In this document: positions 9,420 through 17,521 of the stretch, one piece after another
Numbering within the stretch: the stretch's first letter is position 1
Layout: each line of letters begins with the position of its first letter
Notes under the pieces: generated by a model
What the model was told of the DNA's origin: nothing
Seen by the model: only the letters and a program-made list of their open reading frames with translations
The model's database searches: none
Translations under genes and position numbers: made by a program
DNA from: Arthrobacter sp. PAMC 25486
GTDB taxonomy: Bacteria > Actinomycetota > Actinomycetes > Actinomycetales > Micrococcaceae
DNA length: 64,000 nt
Reading direction: 5' to 3'
Assembly: GCF_000785535.1 (NCBI RefSeq)
Contig: NZ_CP007595.1
Span: forward strand, 2,378,439 to 2,442,438

Positions 9420-10207
9420 TCGATCCACTGTAGCCCCGCCGCGCCGCCACCTCGGCTACTGACAACCTCTGCGAGGGCCGCGGCAAACGCTGCGTCGACC
9501 GGGCGGCCGTGTCCAGGCACCATGATCGGATACTTCGTTCCCATGGCGGCCAGTTTCCGAAGCACGGCCGCCCACTCACCGGGGTACGAGTCCGCAAACT
9601 GCGGATCGGCTCCTTCTTCCAGGACCTCGCCCGCGAAGAGCACGCCGGGGGCTCCCACCATGAGATCACCGTCGGTGTGCCCGCGGCCCAGACTGAACAG
9701 CTCCACGCTGACGCCGCCAAGGTCCAGCTGCACCGGGGTTTCCCGGACGACGTCGGTTGGCAGCACAATCCTGGTGCCCGGCCCCGTCCCGGCCGACATC
9801 TCGGGTTCCGGGCCCGCAACCTCTGCCCGCTGGGACTCCCCCGTCTCAGCCATGGCCCGAGCGGCGGCGACGTGCGCCCAAAACTGGGTGCCGCCGTCGT
9901 ACTTGGTGCCTTCGTCGAGAAAGACGGCGTTGCCAAAAAAGTGATCCCAGTGGGCGTGGGTGTTGGCGATGACGAGTGGCAGGGGCGTGAGTGCGCGCAC
10001 TGCGGCGAGGATTTCGGTGCCGTGGCGGGGGCCGGCGCCGGTGTCGATGAGCAGCGCCCGTTCGCTGCCAAGTATCAGGCCGATGTTCACCAGTGCACGG
10101 TCGGCACTGCTGGGCAACATGTAGGCGCCACCGCCAAGTACGAGCCATCCTGCCCTGCCGGTGCGCGGAAACGTCCGGTGGTGCGGGTCGTCCACGGGGC
10201 CTCCCAT
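9416..10207 (-). CDS. MBL-fold metallo-hydrolase
   Basis: A metallo-beta-lactamase-superfamily protein of 263 residues. The zinc-binding HxHxDH motif is NTHAHWDHFFGN (His84, His86, Asp88, His89). Further ligands are in GRGHTDGD and VPGHGRPVD. Such enzymes hydrolyse esters, thioesters or lactones. The substrate is not evident. The ATG at 10207 sits directly on an AGGAAGG, whereas a GTG at 10195 has GGGAGG at better spacing, so the true start may be four codons later. The downstream MFS gene overlaps by GTGA. Confidence 0.87.
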   Translation of the reverse strand: MGGPVDDPHHRTFPRTGRAGWLVLGGGAYMLPSSADRALVNIGLILGSERALLIDTGAGPRHGTEILAAVRALTPLPLVIANTHAHWDHFFGNAVFLDEGTKYDGGTQFWAHVAAARAMAETGESQRAEVAGPEPEMSAGTGPGTRIVLPTDVVRETPVQLDLGGVSVELFSLGRGHTDGDLMVGAPGVLFAGEVLEEGADPQFADSYPGEWAAVLRKLAAMGTKYPIMVPGHGRPVDAAFAAALAEVVSSRGGGAAGLQWIE

Positions 10208-10285
10208 CCTTCCTGGCAGCCAGGTGTCCGGATTGCAGGCCGGAAAGCACTACCGGCGGGCGGGGCGCGGGGCTACGCTCACATT

Positions 10286-11074
10286 ATGAACACAGCCACC
10301 AGCAGCACAGCAAGAAAGGGCGCCGAACTCCTCCGCCTGCACCACGCGCCGGAGATTCTGCAGCTGGCCAACGTCTGGGACGCCGTCAGCGCCAAGGTCA
10401 TCGCGGATCTCCCCGGAACCAAGGCCCTGGCAACGGCAAGCCACTCCATTGCAGCATCGTTCGGCTATGAGGACGGTGAGCACATCCCCGTCGCCCTCAT
10501 GATCGAAGCAGTAGGACGCATCGCCGCCGCCACGGAGCTGCCCGTCACGGCAGATCTGGAACGCGGCTACGGCAACCCGGGCGAAACCATCCGGCGGGCC
10601 GCGGGTGTGGGCATTGTGGGCGCCAATATCGAGGACCAGATGCTCCCACTCCCCCAAGCCGTGGCACGCATGAAGCAGGCGGCAGACGCCGGCGCTGCGG
10701 AGGGGATCGACTTTGTCCTCAATGCCCGCACGGATGCGTTCCTGCACGGCGGCGGCCGCGACCCCCGCGAGGTGCTCGAAGCCGCCATTGAACGGGGGCG
10801 CGCCTATTTGGAGGTGGGCGCGGCCTGCATCTTTGTGCCGGGCAAACTGGACGAATACACGGTCACGGCGCTCGTGGCCGGGATTGGGCGCGGGCTGGTT
10901 TCCGTCATCAACGTGCCGGGGTCGCTGCCGCCGGCCACGCTCCAAGCACTCGGGGTGGCGCGGATTTCCTACGGCCCGTGGATGCAGCGGGTGGCATTGA
11001 CGGCTTTGGCCGACGCCGCGACCGAGGTGATGAACAACGGCGCACTGCCGGCAGGCACCCGCATCCTGAACTGA
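10286..11074 (+). CDS. Isocitrate lyase/PEP mutase superfamily protein
   Basis: A 262-residue TIM-barrel enzyme. It shows LANVWDAVSAKVI, ASHSIAASFGYEDG, the Mg-binding stretch VTADLERGYG, ANIEDQ and NARTDAF. The KKCGH active-site signature of true isocitrate lyase is absent, so it belongs to the small PEP mutase/methylisocitrate-lyase-like group, whose members cleave or rearrange C-C or P-C bonds of 2-hydroxy acids. The ATG at 10286 is the first one at which homology begins. It is divergent from the metallo-hydrolase and shows no operon partner. Confidence 0.87.
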   Translation: MNTATSSTARKGAELLRLHHAPEILQLANVWDAVSAKVIADLPGTKALATASHSIAASFGYEDGEHIPVALMIEAVGRIAAATELPVTADLERGYGNPGETIRRAAGVGIVGANIEDQMLPLPQAVARMKQAADAGAAEGIDFVLNARTDAFLHGGGRDPREVLEAAIERGRAYLEVGAACIFVPGKLDEYTVTALVAGIGRGLVSVINVPGSLPPATLQALGVARISYGPWMQRVALTALADAATEVMNNGALPAGTRILN

Positions 11075-11140
11075 TCAGGCACGGAACTGGTGCCGCCTGA
11101 ACGGGATCCGGGCCCGCCATTAACCTGCGACGATTGAACC

Positions 11141-11698
11141 ATGACGTCTTCTCCCTCCCCTGTCCCTGTTGTTGCCCCTGTTGTTGCCCCTGTTGTCGAC
11201 CAATCTGCCATCGCGGCCCAGGAGGCGCCTGTCGTCAGCGGGAGGGTCTTCATGGCAGCGGGCCTGGGGGCGGTTCTCTCCGGGATTTTGATGCTTCTTG
11301 GCTCTAACGACCCCGCAACCGTCAGTATGCCCGTGTTTGTTCTGGCACCGCTGATCCCGGCCCTCTGTGCTTTACTTCTCTGGCTGCCACTGTCTTTCAC
11401 CGAAAAAACCGAGGCACGCCGCCAAACCGTCTCGGCCGCCGGGGTGCTGGTCGTACTGGGCGCCGTATTCTTCTTCGTCGAATGGTCTGCCCGCTTTGAA
11501 TTGAGCCTCTACTTTGCGCTCATGCTGTTTGCGTGGGGCAGCAGGCTAAAATTTGCTTCGCTAAAGTGGGCTGCCCTGCCCTACCTTGCCGCCGCCATCC
11601 TCCTGCGCGTCCTCGAATTCCCGGGCGAAGCATTCATCCTTCTCATTCTCGGCGCACTGACGATTGTTTGGCCGATTTTGGCGCGCAAGCGTTCCTGA
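11141..11698 (+). CDS. Small integral membrane protein, function unknown
   Basis: 185 residues. After a Pro/Val-rich cytoplasmic head encoded by three tandem repeats of about 15 bases (11162-11200, giving a repeated PVVA), five or six hydrophobic segments follow, among them MAAGLGAVLSGILMLLG, VLAPLIPALCALLLWLP and FILLILGALTIVWPIL. No catalytic motif or known domain was recognised. It stands alone between a PEP mutase-family gene and a convergent lipid kinase. Confidence 0.65.
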   Translation: MTSSPSPVPVVAPVVAPVVDQSAIAAQEAPVVSGRVFMAAGLGAVLSGILMLLGSNDPATVSMPVFVLAPLIPALCALLLWLPLSFTEKTEARRQTVSAAGVLVVLGAVFFFVEWSARFELSLYFALMLFAWGSRLKFASLKWAALPYLAAAILLRVLEFPGEAFILLILGALTIVWPILARKRS

Positions 11699-11779
11699 AA
11701 AAATCCCCGTATGTGATCGAGCGTCGGGGGAAAAGGCCCGGAAGGTGCTGCCGCGTCTGGAATCTCGTGAGGGCGGAGG

Positions 11780-12685
11780 TCAGCGTAGGACCGGCGAGCT
11801 CTCAGGGACGAGGACCTTCACGGCCGCCGGCGCCACCTCCAGCACGGCCGGGAGCGGGCCTGCCATCTCCCCGTCGGCGTAAATGTTCAGCGGCTTGCTG
11901 GCGCTGATCGTCACGGTGTTCCCGCGGCTGAAGCTGATATTGCGTTGGCCCAGGTGCGAACCCCGGTAGGAGCGCAGGAACATGGCCGCCACGCCCAGGA
12001 TCGAGGCGCGGCCCAGCGAGACCACGTCCAGCAGGCCGTCGTCGACCAACGCCAGCGGGCAGATCCGCAGCCCGCCGCCGTATTGGCCAACATTTCCGAC
12101 GGCGACCAGCCAGCCGGGAAAGATCGTCGCCTTCCCGTCCACCGACACCGTGAACGTGACGTTCTTCCACTCGAGGAACGCGCGCAACCCGCCGTAAAGG
12201 TACACAAACGGGCCCAAGTTCAGGCGTGCACTGTTGCCGTATTCGTTCGCCAGCCCGTCAAAGCCCACATTTGCGACGCCAAGATAGGGCCGTCCGTTGA
12301 CCAAGCCAAGATCCAGCTCCCGGGATTTCAGCAGGGCAAGGTTTTCAATGGCCTTGACCGGGTCCAGCTCCAAACCCAGCCGGCGCACGGTGTCATTGCC
12401 GCGCCCGCCTGCCAGGGGCAGCAGGACTGCCCCGGAATCGCGGGCGCCGGCTGCCGTGGCCCCCAGAAAACCATCGCCGCCCAGCACCGCTATGAGACTG
12501 CCTGCCTCGGCAGCGCGTGCGTGCTCTGTGGCGTCAGCGAGGTTGTCGGTGATGACTACGGCGGGTGTGAACCCGGCCGCTTCAAGGGCCGCAACCGTCC
12601 GCGGCAGCAGCTTCATGCTGCGCCCTCGCCCCGAGGTGGGGTTGACGAGCAGCAGGACCGTGCCGCCGAATTCCGCACCGCTCAT
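11780..12685 (-). CDS. Diacylglycerol kinase-like lipid kinase
   Basis: A 301-residue protein of the DgkB/YegS/sphingosine kinase family, which phosphorylates a lipid hydroxyl group with ATP. It opens with the strand LLLVNPTSGRGRS. The nucleotide loop is GGDGFLGATAAG, so the Thr of the canonical GGDGT is a Phe. The usual LPxGTxND block reads LPLAGGRGNDTVRR. These changes may alter specificity. The ATG overlaps the stop of glpD by four bases, and the pair follow the TetR gene in one operon. Its position beside G3P oxidase and an AGPS-like gene suggests a role in glycerolipid or ether lipid metabolism. Confidence 0.82.
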   Translation of the reverse strand: MSGAEFGGTVLLLVNPTSGRGRSMKLLPRTVAALEAAGFTPAVVITDNLADATEHARAAEAGSLIAVLGGDGFLGATAAGARDSGAVLLPLAGGRGNDTVRRLGLELDPVKAIENLALLKSRELDLGLVNGRPYLGVANVGFDGLANEYGNSARLNLGPFVYLYGGLRAFLEWKNVTFTVSVDGKATIFPGWLVAVGNVGQYGGGLRICPLALVDDGLLDVVSLGRASILGVAAMFLRSYRGSHLGQRNISFSRGNTVTISASKPLNIYADGEMAGPLPAVLEVAPAAVKVLVPESSPVLR

Positions 12686-14274
12686 GCGCCGGCTCCTTCG
12701 CCAAGGCCGGGCGCATCAAAGTCCGGTGCCGCCGCAACGGCCAAGATCTCTTCCGCCCGCCCGCGGGCCTTGTCCGCGTCGGCGGGCACAAAAGCCAGCC
12801 GGGTGCGCCGCTCCAACAGGTCTGCAACGGTGGAGGCGCCCTCGGCGCGCACGGCAAATAAAAGTTCGGCACCGGTAATTTCCGTTCCATCAAACAAGGG
12901 CTCCGCCAGTGTGGGATCCATCCGGCCCAGCTCCTGTATCTGAGCAGCCTCGGTGCCATACTTTGCCACAAGCCGGGCAGGGGCATCAATGGTGCGGAGC
13001 ACCGCAGCAGATGCGGCGCCCACCAGCGGCAGGGTCTTGGTGCCGCAAGGAACGTCCACACCGAGACGCCCAACCACGGCATCCACCGCATCCTGGGCCA
13101 TGCGCCGGTAGGTGGTGAGCTTCCCGCCCACCACGGTGATCGGCGTCCCAGAAACATCGACCACGAGGTGGCGCCGGGAGATGTCGGAGGTGCCGTCGAA
13201 GCCGTCCCCATGCGCAGCCTCCGCCAGGGGCCGCAGCCCGGCAAAGGTGCCCACAACGTCGTCACGCGCCAGGGGCACCGCCAAGGTGGCGTTGACAACG
13301 CCAAGGAGGAAGTCGACGTCGTGCTCGGGAACCTCGGGATGGTGCCCGTCAGCGCTGTGGTCCTCCTCGTCGGTGAGTCCGATGTACACCAGCCCGTCCG
13401 GCTGCGGCAGCACAAAAACGTAGCGGCCAAAGTGCCCCGGAACCGCCACGGTGTGCGCGGCGTGGGGCAGGCCCAGCAGCTCCGCCCGCACCACCAGGTG
13501 GGTGCCGCGGCTGGGGGTCACGGTCAGGGCGGGGTCAAAGTCGGCGGCCCAAACACCCGTGGCATTCACCACCGCGCGGGCCCTGATCTGCAGCGGCGCA
13601 CCCGTGCGGACGTCGACGGCATCGACCGTTTGCGCGGTCAGAGCCGTGGCCTGCACGTCGCGCACAATGTGCGCGCCAAGCCCCGCCGCTGTCCGGGCCA
13701 CGCCCAGCACCAGGCGGGCATCGTCAACCACTTGCCCGTCCCAGTACAGGTAGCCGCGCCGCAGCCCCGCCACGTCCAGCGCCGGAGCCAGGGCAGCCAC
13801 GGCCTGGCTGGAGAGCAGCTGCGGACGCGGCAAGATAGTGCTCTCCAGCCCGGAAAGCCTACGCAGGACGTCATAAACCACGGTGCCAAAGCCGGCCACG
13901 AGCCCCTCCCAGACAGGCGCACTGCGGACGTCGGGGATGACGAATCCCAGGGGATGGATCAGATGCGGGGCGATGCTGCCCATCAGCCAGCGCCGTTCCC
14001 TGGCCGACTCCCACGCCACCGGAAAATCCATTTTCGCCAGGTAGCGCAGCCCGCCGTGCACCAGTTTGGAGCTGTAACCACTGGTCCCCGAGGCGAGATC
14101 GCCGCTCTCAATCAGCGCCACGCTCAGCCCGCGGCTCACGGCATCCAGCGCCACGCCCGCCCCGGTGATGCCGCCGCCCACGACCACCACATCCACGGTG
14201 TTCGCGGCCAGGTGCTCCAGCGAGCGCCTGCGCGTTGCATCGTTAATCCAGGTGGAGTTGGGTGCGCCGGTCAT
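12682..14274 (-). CDS. glpD: FAD-dependent glycerol-3-phosphate dehydrogenase
   Basis: A 530-residue flavoprotein that oxidises sn-glycerol 3-phosphate to dihydroxyacetone phosphate and feeds electrons to menaquinone at the membrane. The dinucleotide site near residue 31 is VVVVGGGITGAGVALDA, followed by SGTSGYSSKLVHGGLRYL, which is diagnostic for GlpD. The C-terminal GlpA/GlpD helical domain begins near residue 390. It overlaps the TetR gene upstream and the lipid kinase downstream by four bases each. Its DHAP product is the substrate class of the AGPS-like enzyme encoded divergently. Confidence 0.9.
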   Translation of the reverse strand: MTGAPNSTWINDATRRRSLEHLAANTVDVVVVGGGITGAGVALDAVSRGLSVALIESGDLASGTSGYSSKLVHGGLRYLAKMDFPVAWESARERRWLMGSIAPHLIHPLGFVIPDVRSAPVWEGLVAGFGTVVYDVLRRLSGLESTILPRPQLLSSQAVAALAPALDVAGLRRGYLYWDGQVVDDARLVLGVARTAAGLGAHIVRDVQATALTAQTVDAVDVRTGAPLQIRARAVVNATGVWAADFDPALTVTPSRGTHLVVRAELLGLPHAAHTVAVPGHFGRYVFVLPQPDGLVYIGLTDEEDHSADGHHPEVPEHDVDFLLGVVNATLAVPLARDDVVGTFAGLRPLAEAAHGDGFDGTSDISRRHLVVDVSGTPITVVGGKLTTYRRMAQDAVDAVVGRLGVDVPCGTKTLPLVGAASAAVLRTIDAPARLVAKYGTEAAQIQELGRMDPTLAEPLFDGTEITGAELLFAVRAEGASTVADLLERRTRLAFVPADADKARGRAEEILAVAAAPDFDAPGLGEGAGA

Positions 14275-14879
14275 GGCTGCTCTTTTCCGCTGATAACGTT
14301 CGACGGCGTGAGGTAGCGTTCCAGCATTTTCGCCAGCTCGGTGAGTGCCTCCTCGAAGACGCCCATCCGGAACAGGACCCGTGAGGAAAGTGCCACGCCC
14401 TGCACGGAGAGCAGCAGCGTGGTGGGTGTTCCGGCGGCGGCCTCGATGCTGCCGTCCTGCAGCCCCTTGTCCAGCAGCGCGTTCAACTGGTCCAGGATGA
14501 GCTGCTGGCTGGTACCCAACCGGTCCGTGACATAGGGGATCAGGAACTCTGGGTCGCGCTCGGCAATGGAGGCCAGCAGTTCCGAGGTGGCGAAGACACG
14601 CACGCTTTCCACGGCGAAATGCACCAACTGCTCGCGGCCGAGACCGGTGGGGGTTTCCGACTGCACTGCGCCGGTGTAGGCACGGAACTCCTGCGTCAGT
14701 GCGGCCAGGACGGCGTTTTCCACGGAGCCCATCCGGCGGTAGAAAGTCATGCGGGAGATGCCCGCCCGCTCGGCGATGTCGTTCGCCGTGGTGCGCCGCA
14801 CCCCGTGCAGGACCACGGAGTCACGGATGGCGGCGAGCAGCTTTTCGTCCGCCGCAGGGATGGTACGTTGTGACTTCAT
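14271..14879 (-). CDS. TetR/AcrR-family regulator of the glycerolipid block
   Basis: 202 residues. The N-terminal helix-turn-helix spans roughly residues 12-60, with the recognition region TTANDIAERAGISRMTFYRR. The C-terminal ligand domain is typical of TetR proteins. It heads the glpD-lipid kinase operon through an ATGA overlap and starts only 17 bases from the divergent AGPS-like gene, so it very likely controls both arms and itself. The inducer is unknown. A lipid or acyl-CoA would suit the context. Confidence 0.88.
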   Translation of the reverse strand: MKSQRTIPAADEKLLAAIRDSVVLHGVRRTTANDIAERAGISRMTFYRRMGSVENAVLAALTQEFRAYTGAVQSETPTGLGREQLVHFAVESVRVFATSELLASIAERDPEFLIPYVTDRLGTSQQLILDQLNALLDKGLQDGSIEAAAGTPTTLLLSVQGVALSSRVLFRMGVFEEALTELAKMLERYLTPSNVISGKEQP

Positions 14880-14904
14880 GTGTCACACTGTATCTCATGG
14901 TGAC
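14880..14904. promoter_or_regulatory. Candidate TetR operator in the 17-bp divergent gap
   Basis: The gap between the two start codons holds GTGTCACAC (14880-14888), a perfect short palindrome, and an inverted pair GTCAC (14882-14886) and GTGAC (14900-14904) spaced by 13 bases. With so short a gap, a bound repressor would block both transcripts, and each promoter must lie inside the opposite gene or the mRNAs must be nearly leaderless. The inference is positional only. Confidence 0.4.
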
Positions 14905-16612
14905 CCACGTTACAGAAGAAATTCCCCGCTCTGTTTGGTACGGCTGGGGAGACCCGACTCGTGCCAGGCCTTTGAGCCCCGGCGCCCTGGAATTTATGCG
15001 CCGCACACTCAAGCTGGGCAGCGTGGCTGCGGTGCACCCTCCCGTTGATTTGTCCGAGGTCAGGGTGGGATCCGTCTCCCTGGACGACGCCGTCCTGGCA
15101 GAACTACGGGCCATCACCGGCGAAGACCATGTCGCAACGGACGCAACCTCCCGCATCCTGCACGCTGGAGGAAAGAGCACGCCGGACCTGATGCGGCGCC
15201 GCGGCGGGGACGCACTCGGAGCCCCCGACGCCGTCGTTTTTCCCGGCAGCGCCGAAGATGTCCGCGCAATCCTGGCGCTGTGCGTGCAGCGCAAACTTGC
15301 AGTGGTCGCCTTTGGCGGCGGCACCTCGGTGGTGGGCGGGGTGGAGCCGCTGCGGGGGCGGCTTGCCGGAGTCATCACCCTTGACATGCGCCGCATGGAC
15401 CAGCTCCTCCACGTTGATCCCCTGGCCCGGACGGCAACCTTCGAGGCCGGAATTCGCGGCCCTGCCATCGAGGCGGCACTGGTCCCGCACGGCTTCACGC
15501 TGGGGCATTTTCCGCAGAGCCACCAGGAGGCGACGCTGGGCGGATATGTTGCCACCCGATCAGCCGGCCAGGCCTCCACCGGCTACGGACGCTCCGATGA
15601 GCTGGTCAAGTCGGCACACCTTGAGACCCCGGTGGGGCCGTTCGACGTCGGGTCCCCGGCTCCCGGTTCGGCCGCCGGCCCCAAGCTCCTGGACGTGGTG
15701 GTTGGCAGCGAGGGAACACTGGGCGTCATCACGAGCGCAAGCGTGAAGGTGGTCCCCGTTCCGGCGGAGAAGGTGTACGGTTCCTGGTCGTTTCCGTCCT
15801 TTGAAGCGGGCGCCGAGGCCATGCGCAGGCTCAAGCACGACGGCGCACGAGGCGACATGCCGCAGGTGTGCCGCTTGAGCGATACGGACGAAACGGCGTC
15901 GACCTTTAAGTTGGGTGGCTGGAAGACCGGCACACTGGGCCGCTACCTGCGCGTCCGCGGGCAAAAAACACCGGCGATGGCGCTGTTCGTCTGGGAAGGC
16001 GACGGGCGTCAGGCCAAGGCCGGCAAGCGGCGCAGCGCGCGGATCATGCGGGCGGCCGGCGGCATTTCGATGGGTCCGCTGCCCGGAAAGTCGTGGGAAC
16101 ACGGGCGGTTCAGCGGTCCATACCTGCGCGATGAGCTGCTTACGCGCGGCGTGTACGTGGAGACGCTGGAGACTGCGGCGTCGTGGGGAAAGGTGGCGGA
16201 AACGTATACCGGCGTGCGTGCCGCCATCCTCGGCGCGTTGGAGGCGAACGGAGGCGGCGCCTACGTCCAAACGCACATTTCCCACGTGTATTCCGACGGC
16301 GCATCCCTGTACTTCACGTTTTTGGCTGGGCTGGAGGAGGACGGGCTGGCGCAGAATGCCCGTGTGAAGGCGGCTGCGTCAAAGGCCATTGTGGCCGCGG
16401 GCGCCACCATCACCCACCACCACGCAGTGGGCATTGACCACGCTCCCTACATGGGTGCGGAAATCGGCGAGCTTGGCATCAAGGTGCTGGCCGGGATCAA
16501 GGACACGCTGGATCCGGAGGGCATCATGAATCCGGGAAAGCTCATCCCTGCCGCTTCTTCCACGGCGCCAGCCGCCGACTCCACCGACTCCGCCAAATCC
16601 GCCGAGATGTGA
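14897..16612 (+). CDS. FAD-binding oxidase, alkyl-DHAP synthase (AGPS)-like
   Basis: A flavoprotein of 571 residues of the VAO/GlcD superfamily. The FAD domain has VVFPGSAEDVRAIL, AFGGGTSVVGGV and VGSEGTLGVIT. The substrate domain resembles alkyldihydroxyacetonephosphate synthase: a THISHVYSDGASLYFTF block, then the triple histidine in THHHAVGI and the terminal LDPEGIMNPGKL. In AGPS the HHH motif is needed to swap the acyl of acyl-DHAP for an alkyl chain, the committed ether lipid step. No fatty-alcohol reductase was seen nearby. A GTG at 14900 is an alternative start. The final codons and the stop are supplied by a repeat (16600-16622), so the protein ends in AEM. Confidence 0.82.
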   Translation: MVTHVTEEIPRSVWYGWGDPTRARPLSPGALEFMRRTLKLGSVAAVHPPVDLSEVRVGSVSLDDAVLAELRAITGEDHVATDATSRILHAGGKSTPDLMRRRGGDALGAPDAVVFPGSAEDVRAILALCVQRKLAVVAFGGGTSVVGGVEPLRGRLAGVITLDMRRMDQLLHVDPLARTATFEAGIRGPAIEAALVPHGFTLGHFPQSHQEATLGGYVATRSAGQASTGYGRSDELVKSAHLETPVGPFDVGSPAPGSAAGPKLLDVVVGSEGTLGVITSASVKVVPVPAEKVYGSWSFPSFEAGAEAMRRLKHDGARGDMPQVCRLSDTDETASTFKLGGWKTGTLGRYLRVRGQKTPAMALFVWEGDGRQAKAGKRRSARIMRAAGGISMGPLPGKSWEHGRFSGPYLRDELLTRGVYVETLETAASWGKVAETYTGVRAAILGALEANGGGAYVQTHISHVYSDGASLYFTFLAGLEEDGLAQNARVKAAASKAIVAAGATITHHHAVGIDHAPYMGAEIGELGIKVLAGIKDTLDPEGIMNPGKLIPAASSTAPAADSTDSAKSAEM

Positions 16613-16654
16613 GATCACGCCCTGTGCACTTCGCCGAGGTGTGAGATAACGCCC
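16600..16654. repeat. Two direct copies of a 23-bp repeat (family B)
   Basis: Copy 1 is 16600-16622 (CGCCGAGATGTG then AGATCACGCCC). Copy 2 is 16632-16654 with three changes. Both lie head to tail, 9 bases apart, after the AGPS-like gene. The TGA of that gene is inside copy 1. Three more copies, one direct and two inverted, lie at 39891-39987. The unit resembles a half-palindromic REP element. Confidence 0.85.
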
Positions 16655-16690
16655 GGTGCTCCCCCGCCCCATCCACCCGAAGGAACAACC

Positions 16691-17518
16691 ATGACCATCG
16701 AATCCCTCGCCGGATCCACCGTCCTGATCACCGGCGCCGCCATGGGAATGGGCAAAATGTACGCCCACCTGGCCGTGCAAGACCACGCCGCGCATGTTGT
16801 CTTGTGGGACGTGAACGCCGGGGCGCTGGAGGAGGCCGCCGCCGAACTGAGGGGCCGCGGCTCCAACATCCACCCCTATGTGGTTGATGTCAGCAGGCTT
16901 GAGGACATCGAGGCGGTGGCGCAACAGGTGCGCACCGAGGTGGGCACCCCGGACATCCTGATCAACAACGCCGGCATTGTGCGTGGCAAATACTTCTGGG
17001 AGCACGACCAGCGGGCCGACATCGCCGCCACCATGGCGATTAATACGCTGGCCCTGATGCATATCACCCGGGAGTTTCTGCCGGCCATGATCAGCGGCGG
17101 GAGGACGTCGCGCATTGTGAACGTGGCCTCGGCCGCCGGGCTGCTGGCGAACCCGCGCATGAGTGTCTATTCATCATCCAAGTGGGCAGTGATCGGCTGG
17201 AGCGATTCGCTGCGTCTCGAGCTCAAGCAGGCCGGCCACAACCACATCCTCGTCACCACCTTCTGCCCGTCCTACATCAAGACCGGAATGTTTGAGGGCG
17301 CCCGCGGCCCGCTGCTGACTCCGCTCATGGAGCCCGAGGCCGTGACCGAGCGAGTGTGGCGGGCCATGAAGGAAGGCACCCCGATGCTCATGATGCCGTG
17401 GACCGTGAAACTGAGCACGGCACTGCGCGGCGTGCTGCCGATCGCCGCCTGGGACGTGGTGGCCGGGCGCGTGTTTGGCGTCTACAAGTCGATGGAGCAT
17501 TTCACGGGCCGGAAGTGA
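16691..17518 (+). CDS. Short-chain dehydrogenase/reductase, SDR16C/DHRS-like
   Basis: 275 residues with a complete classical SDR set: cofactor motif TGAAMGMG, Asp in LWDVNAG that favours NAD(H), NNAG near residue 92, catalytic Ser in NVASAAG and YSSSK. A hydrophobic C-terminal segment with AWDVVAGRVFGV suggests membrane association, as in the retinol/17-beta-HSD/DHRS branch that acts on lipids. It lies 78 bases after the AGPS-like gene on the same strand. In eukaryotic ether lipid synthesis the next step is reduction of alkyl-DHAP by an SDR, which makes this a tempting but unproven assignment. Confidence 0.82.
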   Translation: MTIESLAGSTVLITGAAMGMGKMYAHLAVQDHAAHVVLWDVNAGALEEAAAELRGRGSNIHPYVVDVSRLEDIEAVAQQVRTEVGTPDILINNAGIVRGKYFWEHDQRADIAATMAINTLALMHITREFLPAMISGGRTSRIVNVASAAGLLANPRMSVYSSSKWAVIGWSDSLRLELKQAGHNHILVTTFCPSYIKTGMFEGARGPLLTPLMEPEAVTERVWRAMKEGTPMLMMPWTVKLSTALRGVLPIAAWDVVAGRVFGVYKSMEHFTGRK

Positions 17519-17521
17519 GGT

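Noticed and set aside
11159..11200. Tandem 15-base repeat as a regulatory microsatellite
   Set aside because: It lies in frame inside the membrane protein gene and simply encodes a repeated Pro-Val-Val-Ala stretch.
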